This document shows positions 46,148 through 56,361 of a DNA stretch of 64,000 nt, one piece after another. How positions within the stretch are numbered: position 1 is the stretch's first letter; each line of letters begins with the position of its first letter. The notes beneath the pieces were generated by a model. The model saw only the letters and a program-made list of their open reading frames with translations, did no database searches and was not told the origin of the DNA. A program made the translations under genes and the position numbers. Source of the stretch: Aerococcus suis (lineage in GTDB: Bacteria > Bacillota > Bacilli > Lactobacillales > Aerococcaceae); the NCBI RefSeq assembly GCF_900176325.1, contig NZ_FWXK01000003.1:62001-126000 (forward strand), given 5' to 3'.

Positions 46148-46212
46148 AAAGTTTATAAAACTGCTTAATAATGGTAAACTGTAACAAAGATTATATAGAA
46201 CGGAGTGGCAGG

Positions 46213-46791
46213 ATGAATTTGCCCAATTTATTAACAGTTATTCGGATTATTATGATTCCAATCTTTTGTATTTTTGCTGAATGGGGAGCAGCTGCGAATA
46301 CTTATCTCGTGTTTGGTAGTTCAATGAATATTCCAATGGTTGTAGCAGCACTTATTTTTGCGGTGGCTAGTATTACGGATTGGCTTGATGGTTATATTGC
46401 TCGTCGTGATCAAATCGTCACAAATTTTGGGAAATTTGCTGATCCGTTGGCCGACAAAATGTTAGTGGCTACGGCATTGATTCAACTAGTAGCGTTAGAT
46501 CAGGCGCCTGCATGGGTAGTGAGTTTAATTATTATGCGTGAATTAGCAGTCACAGGATTGCGTTTATTACTTGTGCAATCTGGCGAAGTTATGGCAGCAA
46601 AATGGCCAGGAAAAATTAAAACATTTACCCAAATGTTAGCGATTATTTTTCTATTAACTGGAGACTTTCCATTTGGTCATTTCTCATTTTCAATTGGAAC
46701 AGTTTTATTATATATCGCTTTAATTTTTACACTTTATTCAGGATTTGATTACTTTATTAAAAATACACATGTGTTTAAAGATGGTTTATAA
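46213..46791 (+). CDS. pgsA: Phosphatidylglycerophosphate synthase PgsA
   Basis: Makes phosphatidylglycerophosphate from CDP-diacylglycerol and glycerol 3-phosphate. The 192-residue membrane enzyme starts MNLPNLLTVIRIIMIPIF and has the CDP-alcohol phosphotransferase motif DWLDGYIARRDQ followed by GKFADPLADK. GGAG at 46202-46205 lies seven bases before the ATG at 46213; an in-frame ATG at 46171 is not supported by a ribosome binding site. Confidence 0.95.
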   Translation: MNLPNLLTVIRIIMIPIFCIFAEWGAAANTYLVFGSSMNIPMVVAALIFAVASITDWLDGYIARRDQIVTNFGKFADPLADKMLVATALIQLVALDQAPAWVVSLIIMRELAVTGLRLLLVQSGEVMAAKWPGKIKTFTQMLAIIFLLTGDFPFGHFSFSIGTVLLYIALIFTLYSGFDYFIKNTHVFKDGL

Positions 46792-46812
46792 TTAAAAAAC
46801 CAATAGTCGACT

Positions 46813-46837
46813 AGAGCCGAGAATTATTCTCGGCTCT
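46813..46837 (+). terminator. Hairpin between pgsA and cinA, possible weak terminator
   Basis: AGAGCCGAGAA/TTCTCGGCTCT, an 11-base perfect stem with loop TTA. The following AAACTTTTAAATT is a poor T tract, so termination may be partial. Confidence 0.5.
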
Positions 46838-46886
46838 AAACTTTTAAATTGAGAATATATTACGTATGTATAGTTAGGAGCCAGAT

Positions 46887-48104
46887 ATGAAAGCAGAAAT
46901 TATTGCTGTAGGAACAGAGTTATTGATGGGACAAATTTCTAACACTAATGCCCAATTTATTGCCGAACAGTTGAATGAACTAGGAATTAGTCATTATATT
47001 CAAACTGTAATTGGGGATAATCCTGAACGGTTAATTCAAGTAACGAAGCAAGCAGAGAAACGCTCTGATATTATTATTTATACTGGTGGAATCGGTCCTA
47101 CTCGTGATGATTTAACTAAAGAAACTCTTGCTCAGTATCTTGATGAACCTTTAGCAATAGATGAAGAAGCTTGGCAATCGATTCAAGCGTCTTTTAAAGG
47201 ACGGATAATGGTCGATAGCAATAAAAAAATGGCGCTAGCGTTTACTCATGGAACGACATTACCTAATCATAGTGGACAAGCTATCGGATCGATAATTGAA
47301 AAAGGAAAACATAAATATATTATTTTACCAGGACCTCCTAGTGAAATGCGCCCGATGTTTATGCAGTATGTGAGAGATTATTTACTTGAAGAATCTGAAA
47401 CTAAAGTGATTAAATCGCGTTTTTTACGTTTTTTTGGTATAGGCGAATCTCTATTAGCCGATAAGTTAGATGATTTAACGATTCAAGACAATCCAACAGT
47501 AGCCACTTATGCTAGTGACTATATAAACATGGTACGAGTAACAGCAAGTGGAAACCATTTAGTAGAAGTGACAGATTTATTAGAAACAGCCGTTAAGCAA
47601 ATAAAATCGCGAGTTGGAGAGTATTTATTTGCGGAAGGAAAAGAAATGACACCGGCTGATGCACTCAAAAATTACTTAGTGGATACTAATCAAACAATTG
47701 GTTTTTCGGAAAGTTTAACAGGAGGATTAGCAAGTGCCACATTGGTGAATGTCCCAGGAGCCTCAAAAGTTTTAGCAGGTAGTATTGTGGCATACTCAAG
47801 CCAAATTAAACATCAAATTTTAGGAATTCCTCAGGAAATATTAGATACTGATGGTATGGTAAGTGAACCATGTGCCAAAGCAATGGCTGAATCAGCCTTA
47901 GAGAAATTGGATACAGATGTAGCGATTAGTTTTACTGGTGTAGCTGGACCAGGTAAAATGGAGGGACATAAGCCAGGAACGGTTTACGTAGGCTATGCTT
48001 TTCGTCATAAACCGACAGAGGTCATAAAGTATCAACTAACAGGTAATCGAGAAGCCGTTCGCAAACGAATTATTTATACCGCTTTTTTACATATAACAAA
48101 CTAG
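46887..48104 (+). CDS. cinA: CinA-family competence/damage-inducible protein
   Basis: A 405-residue protein with an N-terminal molybdopterin-binding-like (COG1058) domain (GTELLMGQISNTNAQ, YTGGIGPTRDDLTKE, LPGPPSEMRP) and a C-terminal CinA domain (FSESLTGGLASATL, GVAGPG) related to NMN deamidase. It is commonly located beside recA and co-regulated with competence. Its stop codon overlaps the SOS box of recA. Confidence 0.93.
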   Translation: MKAEIIAVGTELLMGQISNTNAQFIAEQLNELGISHYIQTVIGDNPERLIQVTKQAEKRSDIIIYTGGIGPTRDDLTKETLAQYLDEPLAIDEEAWQSIQASFKGRIMVDSNKKMALAFTHGTTLPNHSGQAIGSIIEKGKHKYIILPGPPSEMRPMFMQYVRDYLLEESETKVIKSRFLRFFGIGESLLADKLDDLTIQDNPTVATYASDYINMVRVTASGNHLVEVTDLLETAVKQIKSRVGEYLFAEGKEMTPADALKNYLVDTNQTIGFSESLTGGLASATLVNVPGASKVLAGSIVAYSSQIKHQILGIPQEILDTDGMVSEPCAKAMAESALEKLDTDVAISFTGVAGPGKMEGHKPGTVYVGYAFRHKPTEVIKYQLTGNREAVRKRIIYTAFLHITN

Positions 48105-48116
48105 AACGTTTGTTCG
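48103..48116 (+). promoter_or_regulatory. LexA (SOS) box upstream of recA
   Basis: AGAACGTTTGTTCG contains GAAC-N4-GTTC, the Gram-positive LexA/DinR core. It overlaps the cinA stop codon and lies just upstream of the recA promoter at 48134-48142, so recA is likely induced by DNA damage. Confidence 0.75.
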
Positions 48117-48133
48117 CTTTTTGGAAATGATTA

Positions 48134-48142
48134 TGCTACAAT
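48134..48142 (+). promoter_or_regulatory. Extended -10 promoter for recA
   Basis: TGCTACAAT with TGn extension, 42 bases before recA. The -35 region falls at the edge of the LexA box. Confidence 0.6.
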
Positions 48143-48183
48143 GGACTACATGAGATTTATGATTATTCAAGGAGGTACGATTA

Positions 48184-49284
48184 ATGAGTACAAATTCAGA
48201 TGATGCAAACCGCAGAAAAGCACTTGACGAAGCAATGAAAAAAATTGAACGAAATTATGGAAAAGGATCAATTATGCGTTTAGGTGAACAAGGAGATCGG
48301 CGAGTATCGACGATTCCTTCAGGTTCCCTTTCCCTAGATATTGCACTTGGTGTAGGAGGTTATCCTAAAGGACGGATTATCGAAGTTTACGGACCAGAAT
48401 CATCTGGGAAAACGACGGTAGCTTTACATGCTATTGCTGAAGTTCAAAAACGTGGTGGAATTGCGGCTTTTATTGATGCTGAGCATGCATTAGACCCTGA
48501 GTATGCAGCTAATTTAGGCGTCAATATTGATGAACTATTATTGTCTCAACCGGATACTGGTGAACAAGGGTTAGAGATTGCTGATGCCTTAGTGTCATCT
48601 GGAGCCATTGATATGGTGGTTGTGGACTCGGTTGCGGCATTAGTTCCACGTGCTGAAATCGAAGGCGAAATGGGTGATTCACATATTGGATTACAAGCGC
48701 GTTTGATGTCACAAGCCCTTCGTAAATTATCAGGTTCAATCAATAAAACAAAGACAATTGCCTTATTTATCAACCAAATTCGTGAAAAAGTTGGGGTTAT
48801 GTTTGGAAATCCTGAAACCACACCAGGTGGACGGGCATTGAAGTTCTATTCCACAATTCGTTTAGAAGTTCGTCGTGCGGAACAAATTAAAGAGTCTGGC
48901 GATGTCATTGGTAACCGAACTAAGATTAAAATTGTCAAAAATAAAGTAGCTCCACCATTTAAAGTGGCTGAAGTTGATATTATGTATGGACAAGGAATTT
49001 CTAAAGAAGGAGAACTTGTAGATTTAGCTGCTGACTTAGATATTATTAAAAAATCAGGATCTTGGTATTCATACGGAGAAGATAGAATTGGCCAAGGTCG
49101 TGAAAATGCGAAACAATATCTAAAAGATAATCCAGAAATTTTAGCTGAAGTCGATCGTCAAGTTCGCTTAAACTTCGGTATCGGTGCAGATGGTAAATTA
49201 ACACCTGAAGAGCTCGAAGCGATGCAAAATGAGAATAACGAAGAAGCAGGCCAAAGTCATTTAGACTTAGCTGAAGATGAATAA
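48184..49284 (+). CDS. recA: Recombinase RecA
   Basis: Forms filaments on single-stranded DNA, catalyses strand exchange and promotes LexA cleavage. The 366-residue protein has Walker [10 protein letters not shown] (residues 70-78), [20 protein letters not shown], the L2 loop region [15 protein letters not shown], and an acidic C-terminal tail. CAAGGAGG precedes the ATG. Confidence 0.98.
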   Translation: MSTNSDDANRRKALDEAMKKIERNYGKGSIMRLGEQGDRRVSTIPSGSLSLDIALGVGGYPKGRIIEVYGPESSGKTTVALHAIAEVQKRGGIAAFIDAEHALDPEYAANLGVNIDELLLSQPDTGEQGLEIADALVSSGAIDMVVVDSVAALVPRAEIEGEMGDSHIGLQARLMSQALRKLSGSINKTKTIALFINQIREKVGVMFGNPETTPGGRALKFYSTIRLEVRRAEQIKESGDVIGNRTKIKIVKNKVAPPFKVAEVDIMYGQGISKEGELVDLAADLDIIKKSGSWYSYGEDRIGQGRENAKQYLKDNPEILAEVDRQVRLNFGIGADGKLTPEELEAMQNENNEEAGQSHLDLAEDE

Positions 49285-49290
49285 TGATTT

Positions 49291-49327
49291 AAAACAGACG
49301 TTAATTTCATAGCGTCTGTTTTATTTT
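49291..49327 (+). terminator. Intrinsic terminator after recA
   Basis: AAAACAGACG (49291-49300) pairs with CGTCTGTTTT (49313-49322), 12-base loop, followed by ATTTTT. Confidence 0.82.
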
Positions 49328-49428
49328 TAGAGAAATTTGTGAGTAGAATTAGATTCAAATGGCTTTTATTTATTGAAATTAGGTGCGTAATTACGGTATG
49401 ACACTTTTCGTGTTCCCTTGCTTACACA

Positions 49429-49457
49429 TTGACATTCTATGACGACAAATATACAAT
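49429..49457 (+). promoter_or_regulatory. Promoter for rny
   Basis: TTGACA (49429-49434), a 17-base spacer, then TACAAT (49452-49457). It gives a 5' untranslated region of about 65 bases. Confidence 0.75.
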
Positions 49458-49468
49458 TGTAATTGTAT
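49451..49468 (+). promoter_or_regulatory. Palindrome over the rny -10 region, candidate operator
   Basis: ATACAATT (49451-49458) and AATTGTAT (49461-49468) form a perfect eight-base inverted repeat with centre GT. It covers the -10 hexamer. It contains TACAATTGTA, which fits the TACAnnTGTA core of CopY/BlaI-type operators; the cognate regulator is unknown. Confidence 0.45.
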
Positions 49469-49529
49469 GTTACGACATATAGTGATTAAATAAATCTTTT
49501 AACAATTAAATAGATACGGAGGTGAAACT

Positions 49530-51101
49530 ATGGGTTTTATGGAAATTGCCTTCGCTATCGTTACTTTAATTATTGGCCTAGTATTAGGTGCCTATTTTGG
49601 TGTTAAGAAGCTAAAAGCGCAACAAGCTAAGGAGATTGATGAGGCAAAATATTCTGCACAATCAATTATTGAGACAGCTAAGCGTGATGCGGATGCACAA
49701 AGTAAAGAAATTATTATTAATGCTAAAGAGCAGGCGCAACATTACCGCAATGATGTGGAGGATGACTTAAAAGAACGCCGTAGTGAAGTTAAAGCACAAG
49801 AGAATCGCTTAAATCAAAGAGAAGAAAATATTGAACGTCGTGATAACCTTCTTTCTGATAAAGAAGGGCACTTAGACTCACGCGAGCAATCTCTTCGTGA
49901 TCGCCAAAAAAACTTGGAAGAGTTAGAGGCGAAAGCTGAATCACTTGTTGATGAGCGTGAAGCAAAAGTTGTCGAAGTCGCAGCAATGTCACGTGAAGAT
50001 GCTAAAAATCTCTTGCTGAAAGAAATGGACGAGACTTTGGCACATGAAAAAGCTGTGATGATTCGTCAGTCTGAACAAGAAGCGCATGAAAAATCTGAAC
50101 GTATTGCCAAACATATTATTTTACAAGCAATCGAACGTAGTGGTGCAGATACGGTTTCAGAAAATTCTGTGACTGTTGTTCATTTACCTAATGATGATAT
50201 GAAAGGACGTATTATCGGTAAAGAAGGACGTAATATTAAAACATTAGAAGCGTTAACGGGAATCGACTTAATTGTTGATGATACACCAGAAGCAGTCGTA
50301 TTAAGTGGATTTGATCCTATTAGACGACAAATTGCGAAAATTGCTTTAGATCGTTTAATCTCTGATGGTCGAATTCATCCAGCTAAGATTGAAGAAGCAG
50401 TGGATAAAGCACGAAAAGAAATGGATTCAACCATTCGTGAAGCTGGTGAAGAAGCTACTTTTGAATTAGGTATTCATTCCCTACATCCAGATTTAATCAA
50501 GATTATTGGTCGTTTGAACTATCGAACAAGTTATGGTCAAAATGTATTAAATCATTCAATTGAAGTAGCAAAATTATCCGGTGTAATGGCTGCTGAACTA
50601 GGCGAAGATATTAGTTTAGCTAAACGTGCAGGCTTACTACATGATATTGGTAAAGCTTTAGATCATGAAATTGAAGGTTCACATGTTCAAATTGGTTCTG
50701 AATTAGCAATGAAATATCATGAAAATGATACGATTGTTAATGCCATTGCCAGTCACCATGGAGATGTTGAAGCAACGAGTACAATTGCTAGTATCGTTGC
50801 TATTGCTGATGCGTTATCAGCGGCACGTCCAGGTGCAAGAAGTGAATCATTGGAAAATTATATTCAAAGACTACGGAGTCTTGAAGCAATTGCAAATGAA
50901 TACGAAGGTGTTAACAATGCCTTTGCTATTCAAGCAGGTCGTGAAATTCGGGTAATGGTTCGTCCAGACGATATTGATGATCTTGAAGCAATTAAACTTT
51001 CACATGATGTTTCAAAACGAATTGAATCAGAGCTTGACTATCCAGGTCAAATTAAAGTAACGGTAATACGCGAAAAACGCGCAGTTGCCTACGCAAAATA
51101 G
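49530..51101 (+). CDS. rny: Ribonuclease Y
   Basis: Membrane-bound endoribonuclease that starts bulk mRNA decay in Firmicutes. The 523-residue protein has an N-terminal membrane anchor (residues ~4-24), a long charged coiled coil (to ~200), a KH domain ([19 protein letters not shown]) and an HD domain ([12 protein letters not shown]). GGAGGTGA precedes the ATG. It has its own promoter and terminator. Confidence 0.97.
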   Translation: MGFMEIAFAIVTLIIGLVLGAYFGVKKLKAQQAKEIDEAKYSAQSIIETAKRDADAQSKEIIINAKEQAQHYRNDVEDDLKERRSEVKAQENRLNQREENIERRDNLLSDKEGHLDSREQSLRDRQKNLEELEAKAESLVDEREAKVVEVAAMSREDAKNLLLKEMDETLAHEKAVMIRQSEQEAHEKSERIAKHIILQAIERSGADTVSENSVTVVHLPNDDMKGRIIGKEGRNIKTLEALTGIDLIVDDTPEAVVLSGFDPIRRQIAKIALDRLISDGRIHPAKIEEAVDKARKEMDSTIREAGEEATFELGIHSLHPDLIKIIGRLNYRTSYGQNVLNHSIEVAKLSGVMAAELGEDISLAKRAGLLHDIGKALDHEIEGSHVQIGSELAMKYHENDTIVNAIASHHGDVEATSTIASIVAIADALSAARPGARSESLENYIQRLRSLEAIANEYEGVNNAFAIQAGREIRVMVRPDDIDDLEAIKLSHDVSKRIESELDYPGQIKVTVIREKRAVAYAK

Positions 51102-51115
51102 AAATAAATACTAAG

Positions 51116-51145
51116 AGGTCAGAACATGTCGTTCTGGCCTTTTTT
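51116..51145 (+). terminator. Intrinsic terminator after rny
   Basis: AGGTCAGAAC (51116-51125) pairs with GTTCTGGCCT (51131-51140) with one G-T pair, loop ATGTC, then six T. Confidence 0.85.
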
Positions 51146-51247
51146 ATAGTGGATAAATTACTGAAGTGAGTTCATTTTTTTGTTAAAATAGTAAGATAAA
51201 TGATGAATCAATTTTAAACTATTAATTTTATTGGTGAGAGGGGAATC

Positions 51248-53824
51248 TTGACTTCTATGCCACAAAAAACGAAAACAACACCGATGATGGCACAATATGA
51301 GTCACTAAAATCCAAATATAGTGATGCTTTTTTATTTTTCCGTTTAGGTGATTTTTATGAACTATTTAATGAAGATGCTACCCGTGCTGCACAAATTTTA
51401 GAAATAACATTAACCAGTCGTAATAAAAATGCTGATGACCCTATTCCAATGTGCGGTGTTCCTTATCATTCAGCATCTAGTTATATCAAAGTTTTAATTG
51501 AACATGGATACAAAGTGGCAATTGCTGAGCAAATGGAAGATCCCAAACAAGCCAAGGGAATGGTAGAACGTGACGTTATCCAAGTCATTACTCCGGGAAC
51601 TTATATGAATGATGAGGTTGGGATGCAGGAAAATAATTATATTGCCGCTTTATCTCATCAAGAAAATTGGCAGTTTGCTTATAGTGATATTGGAACTGGT
51701 GAAGTAAAAGTAACGACTTTAACTGATGAAGATAGTGTCATTACCGAATTTTCTCAAATTTCTGCTAATGAATTGCTAGTTGCTGATAATGTTCCAGATG
51801 CCTTTATTAACCAGCTAGAAAATGTTCATGCTTTTACTAGGTCACAATATGATGGAGAGTTAACCGCTTTATCAACAGAGTTTAAACAAGCGATTACTGA
51901 TGAAGGCGAACGAAACATCCTACAATTATTAATTTCTTATGTGGATACTATTCAACCTCATGCGATTGACCATTGGCAACAACCAGAACATTATGAAGTC
52001 TCACACTATTTACATATGGATTATTATGCCAAAAAAAATCTTGAATTAACGCAATCTGTATTAAAAGAGAAAAAATCAGGCAGTTTACTTCATTTTCTTA
52101 ATCATACGGAAACGGCGATGGGGTCTCGTTTATTGAAACAATGGTTAGACCGTCCCTTAATTTCCAAAGCAGGAATTATTCAACGTCAAAATCAAGTCGA
52201 AGCACTGATTGATTATTATTTTAGCCGCATGGAAATCAAAGAACAACTACATGGCGTATATGACTTGGAACGTTTAGTTGCCAAAGTGGCTATGGGAACA
52301 GTCAATCCTCGCGAACTCATCCAATTAAAAACATCATTAGCTAAGTTGCCGTATTTAATTGAAGAATTAGAGACGATTGATAACAAAAGTGGGACTTGGA
52401 AAAATATTTTAAACCAATTAGAAACGGTCCCTGAAATTGTTGATTTGATTGAAAGAGCCATTAATCCTGAGGCTAAACCACAGCTTAAAGATGGAAATGT
52501 TATTCGTGATGGTTTTAATGAACAATTAGATACCTATCGTGAAGCGATGCATAATGGAAAAAATTGGATTGCTAATTTACAAGCAGAAGAACGACAAAAA
52601 ACCGGCATTAATTCGTTGAAGATTGGTTATAATAAAGTATTTGGGTACTATATTGAAGTCACCAAAACTAATTTACACTTACTAGAAGAAGGACGGTATG
52701 AACGAAAACAGACGCTGACAAATGCGGAACGATTTATTACGCCTGAATTAAAAGAAGTCGAAAATACGATTTTAGAGGCTGAAGAACACTCGTTATCTTT
52801 AGAGTATCAGTTATTTACTCAAGTCCGTGAGCAAGTTAAAGAAGCCAAAGCTAGTTTACAACGTATTGCACAAGGGGTTGCACAAATTGACGTGATACAA
52901 AGTTTTGCTGAAGTGAGTGAACGTCATCAATTTACCCGTCCAGAAATTTTGACGGATAAACGCGACATTCATTTAGTAGCGAGTCGTCACCCAGTCGTTG
53001 AAGGCGTGATTGGGAAACATCAATTTGTTCCTAATGATATCAATATGCCTGAAGATACAGGAATACTAATGATTACAGGACCTAATATGTCTGGGAAATC
53101 GACTTATATGCGTCAATTGGGCTTAATTGTGATTATGGCTCAGATGGGGTTATTTGTTCCCGCAAAAGAAGCTAAGTTGCCAATTTTTGATCAAATTTTT
53201 ACTCGGATTGGAGCAGCTGATGATTTATTAGCTGGTCAAAGTACGTTTATGGTAGAAATGATGGAAGCTAATCATGCTTTACAACAAGCTACTGATAATA
53301 GTTTATTACTTTTTGATGAATTAGGACGGGGAACATCAACCTATGATGGAATTGCTTTAGCACAAGCAATATTGGAATATATTCATGCAAACTTTCAATG
53401 TAAAGTTCTCTTCTCCACTCATTATCATGAATTAGTCACATTAGAAGAACATTTGCCACGCTTAAAAAATATTCATGTCGGTGCCACCGAAGAAGATGGT
53501 GAATTAGTCTTTCTACATAAAATTTTTGTCGGACCGACTGATAAAAGTTATGGAATTCAAGTGGCTCAGTTAGCGGGATTGCCTCAATCATTGATTCAAA
53601 ATGCGCAACATATTTTAATTGATTTAGAAAATAAACAAGATATTGAGGATAGACCGGAACAATTATCATTATTCAAACCAGACGTTCAACCCGTTTCATC
53701 AGAATTATTAAACAATGAAAAAGAGGTTATTAATGATCTGAAGTCACTTACGTTAGATGATATGTCACCTAGAGAAGCGTTCCGTTATTTAGACCAGTTA
53801 GTATCAAAACTTGAGGAGGAATAA
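51248..53824 (+). CDS. mutS: DNA mismatch repair protein MutS
   Basis: Recognises mismatches and signals to MutL. The 858-residue protein has the mismatch-binding domain I with FFRLGDFYELF (the Phe-x-Glu reading motif), connector, lever and clamp domains, and the ABC-type ATPase with Walker A GPNMSGKST (residues ~611-619), LLFDELGRGTSTYDG and STHYHEL. The TTG start at 51248 has GAGGGG four bases upstream; ATG at 51257 is an alternative. It is one base before mutL. Confidence 0.97.
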   Translation: MTSMPQKTKTTPMMAQYESLKSKYSDAFLFFRLGDFYELFNEDATRAAQILEITLTSRNKNADDPIPMCGVPYHSASSYIKVLIEHGYKVAIAEQMEDPKQAKGMVERDVIQVITPGTYMNDEVGMQENNYIAALSHQENWQFAYSDIGTGEVKVTTLTDEDSVITEFSQISANELLVADNVPDAFINQLENVHAFTRSQYDGELTALSTEFKQAITDEGERNILQLLISYVDTIQPHAIDHWQQPEHYEVSHYLHMDYYAKKNLELTQSVLKEKKSGSLLHFLNHTETAMGSRLLKQWLDRPLISKAGIIQRQNQVEALIDYYFSRMEIKEQLHGVYDLERLVAKVAMGTVNPRELIQLKTSLAKLPYLIEELETIDNKSGTWKNILNQLETVPEIVDLIERAINPEAKPQLKDGNVIRDGFNEQLDTYREAMHNGKNWIANLQAEERQKTGINSLKIGYNKVFGYYIEVTKTNLHLLEEGRYERKQTLTNAERFITPELKEVENTILEAEEHSLSLEYQLFTQVREQVKEAKASLQRIAQGVAQIDVIQSFAEVSERHQFTRPEILTDKRDIHLVASRHPVVEGVIGKHQFVPNDINMPEDTGILMITGPNMSGKSTYMRQLGLIVIMAQMGLFVPAKEAKLPIFDQIFTRIGAADDLLAGQSTFMVEMMEANHALQQATDNSLLLFDELGRGTSTYDGIALAQAILEYIHANFQCKVLFSTHYHELVTLEEHLPRLKNIHVGATEEDGELVFLHKIFVGPTDKSYGIQVAQLAGLPQSLIQNAQHILIDLENKQDIEDRPEQLSLFKPDVQPVSSELLNNEKEVINDLKSLTLDDMSPREAFRYLDQLVSKLEEE

Positions 53825-53825
53825 T

Positions 53826-55838
53826 ATGGCGATTCAAGAATTACCCACTCAGGTTGCCAATCAAATTGCAGCTGGAGAGGTAGTCGAACGTCCAGCGTCA
53901 GTGGTTAAAGAATTAGTAGAAAATGCTATTGATGCGAATGCTAGTGAGATTATTGTATCTGTTGAAGAAGCTGGTTTAAGAGCAATACAAATAACTGATA
54001 ATGGGCAAGGAATGTCGACTAGTGATGCACAGCTCGCATTTAAACGGCATGCAACGAGTAAAATTCATAGCCATCATGATTTGTTTCGTATTCGAACTTT
54101 AGGATTCCGTGGGGAAGCTTTACCTAGTATTGCGTCAGTCTCTGAAATTCATTTAGAAACGAGTGATGGTCATGAAGGAACGGAATTAACCCTTAATGCT
54201 GGTGAAATTGTCGACCAACAATCATCGCATTTAAGACAAGGAACGACGATTCGTGTAGAAAATTTATTTTTCAATACACCAGCACGATTAAAATATGTGA
54301 AGTCTTTACAAACAGAATTGTCTCATATTACAGATATCATTAATCGCGAAGCATTAAGTCATCCTGATATTCGTTTTATTTATGAGCATGATGGGAAATC
54401 GCTGTTGGAAACTAATGGTAAAGGTCGAGTCGAGGAAGTTTTGTCTGCTATTTATGGTTATCATCAAGCCAAACAGCTGTTACCGATTAAAGGTGAAAGT
54501 TTAAATTTTGAAGTGACAGGTTTTGTTTCAAATCCTTCATTAACTCGAGCCAGTAAAAATTATTTGTCCTTATTTGTGAATGGACGTTACATTAAAAATT
54601 ATGTGCTAAATCAAGCAATACTGAAAGGATACGGATCAAAATTAATGATTGGTCGTTATCCAATTGCGGCTATCTATATCACACTAGATCCTCAATTAGT
54701 CGATGTAAATGTTCATCCAACAAAACAAGAGGTACGTATTAGTAGTGAGGATGACTTGTATCATCTGATTCAACAAAGTGTCGATCAAGCCATCACCCCT
54801 GTTCAACGCATTCCGTCGACGGGACAGGAAACGCCAAATGTAACGATAGATAATAAGGCGTTAGGACACCAACAAGTGAGTACTGAAAAAGATCGTGGGG
54901 TTCAAAGTCGATTAGATTTTAACTCTCAATCTGTGTCTACAAGTGAGTTGCCAGCAAAAGAAAAAATATTAGATGACTCGACACAACCTCCGACTACAAA
55001 TTATGCTCAAGAACAGAGTAACGAGTCAGATAATGTGGTGAATGAAGACCATTTTATGCCGGAGTATTTGAAGCCTTATGCTCATGAAAAACAAGAAATT
55101 AAAGACGCTTCAAGTGATCAGGGTACTTATCTCAACACGGAAGAATTAGAGTCAGTGCCAACCAATCATCAAAGCTCTGTTTGGCGAACGGTAAAATTGG
55201 TTCAACAGACAGATGAGCAATCGTTTAATAATCAATTCCCTGATTTAGTATATGCAGGTCAAATTCAAGGGACATATTTAGCTTGTTATGATGAAACGGG
55301 GATGTATCTTGTTGATCAACATGCTGCTCAAGAGCGAATAAAATATGAATACTATCGGGAAGCTATTGCTCTGCAAGGACAAGATTTACAAAATTTATTA
55401 ATTCCTTACGTGTTAGAATTTACGCAAGCTGAAAAACAAAAGATTGACCAAATGCTTCCTCGTTTAGTAGATATGGGAATTATTTTAGAACCTTTTGGTA
55501 ATAATAGTTATGCTTTGCAAAAACATCCCCTTTGGATGGGAAATAAAAATATAGAACATATTGTGGAAGAATTGATTCAATTAGCCTTAGATGATCCGGA
55601 TGCAACTGTTAAAGATTATCGGGAGGCAACAGCTATTATGATGAGTTGTAAACGATCGATAAAAGCCAATCACCATTTAGACGCAAGTGAAGCGAATCAA
55701 TTATTAAATGATTTAGCGCATACTACAAACCCTTATAATTGCCCTCATGGACGTCCTGTGTTAATTCACTTTTCGAATTATGAAATTGAACGACTTTTTA
55801 AAAGAATCCAAGACCCTCATCAAAGTCCTAAAGATTAG
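53826..55838 (+). CDS. mutL: DNA mismatch repair protein MutL
   Basis: GHKL ATPase linking MutS to strand removal, with nicking activity in organisms without MutH. The 670-residue protein has NAIDANASEI, DNGQGM, RTLGFRGEALPSI, an unstructured linker (~residues 330-470), and a C-terminal endonuclease domain with DQHAAQERIKYE, MSCKRSIKA and CPHGRP. GAGGAGGA ending at 53820 fixes the ATG at 53826; an earlier in-frame start lies within mutS. Confidence 0.96.
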   Translation: MAIQELPTQVANQIAAGEVVERPASVVKELVENAIDANASEIIVSVEEAGLRAIQITDNGQGMSTSDAQLAFKRHATSKIHSHHDLFRIRTLGFRGEALPSIASVSEIHLETSDGHEGTELTLNAGEIVDQQSSHLRQGTTIRVENLFFNTPARLKYVKSLQTELSHITDIINREALSHPDIRFIYEHDGKSLLETNGKGRVEEVLSAIYGYHQAKQLLPIKGESLNFEVTGFVSNPSLTRASKNYLSLFVNGRYIKNYVLNQAILKGYGSKLMIGRYPIAAIYITLDPQLVDVNVHPTKQEVRISSEDDLYHLIQQSVDQAITPVQRIPSTGQETPNVTIDNKALGHQQVSTEKDRGVQSRLDFNSQSVSTSELPAKEKILDDSTQPPTTNYAQEQSNESDNVVNEDHFMPEYLKPYAHEKQEIKDASSDQGTYLNTEELESVPTNHQSSVWRTVKLVQQTDEQSFNNQFPDLVYAGQIQGTYLACYDETGMYLVDQHAAQERIKYEYYREAIALQGQDLQNLLIPYVLEFTQAEKQKIDQMLPRLVDMGIILEPFGNNSYALQKHPLWMGNKNIEHIVEELIQLALDDPDATVKDYREATAIMMSCKRSIKANHHLDASEANQLLNDLAHTTNPYNCPHGRPVLIHFSNYEIERLFKRIQDPHQSPKD

Positions 55839-55869
55839 GAGCAATCATTCGGGGCAATGGATTAGAGTA

Positions 55870-55878
55870 TGCTAAAAT
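55870..55878 (+). promoter_or_regulatory. Extended -10 promoter for msrB
   Basis: TGCTAAAAT with TGn extension, 30 bases before msrB. Confidence 0.5.
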
Positions 55879-55907
55879 GAAGATACTAACTCTTTGGAGG
55901 GATAATA

Positions 55908-56345
55908 ATGAATACTCACGAAAAAGAAAATCGTTTAAAAGAATTAGATGATATCCAATATGATGTGACACAAAATGCAGCGACAGAACGGCCATTTTCA
56001 GGTCAATATGATGATTTTTATGAAAAAGGAATTTATGTTGATATTGTTGATGGGAAACCATTATTTGCGTCAACAGATAAATATGATGCTGGCTGTGGCT
56101 GGCCTAGTTTTTCAAAACCCATTACGGAAAGTGAGATTAAAGAGCTAACCGATACAACACATGGAATGGTAAGAACAGAAGTCCGTAGTGAAGGGGCTAA
56201 TTCTCACCTAGGTCATGTCTTTAATGATGGGCCTAAAGAATTAGGCGGATTACGTTATTGTATTAATTCTGCATCCTTACGATTTGTACCTTTGGAAGAT
56301 ATGGATGCTGAAGGGTATGGCGATTTAAAAAAATTAGTCAAATAG
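55908..56345 (+). CDS. msrB: Peptide-methionine (R)-S-oxide reductase MsrB
   Basis: Repairs oxidised methionine in proteins. The 145-residue protein has the MsrB core: [43 protein letters not shown] and the catalytic cysteine in [11 protein letters not shown]. The two zinc CxxC pairs of some MsrB proteins are absent. GGAGGGATAAT precedes the ATG. Confidence 0.96.
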   Translation: MNTHEKENRLKELDDIQYDVTQNAATERPFSGQYDDFYEKGIYVDIVDGKPLFASTDKYDAGCGWPSFSKPITESEIKELTDTTHGMVRTEVRSEGANSHLGHVFNDGPKELGGLRYCINSASLRFVPLEDMDAEGYGDLKKLVK

Positions 56346-56361
56346 GTGAGTGACAAAAGGA

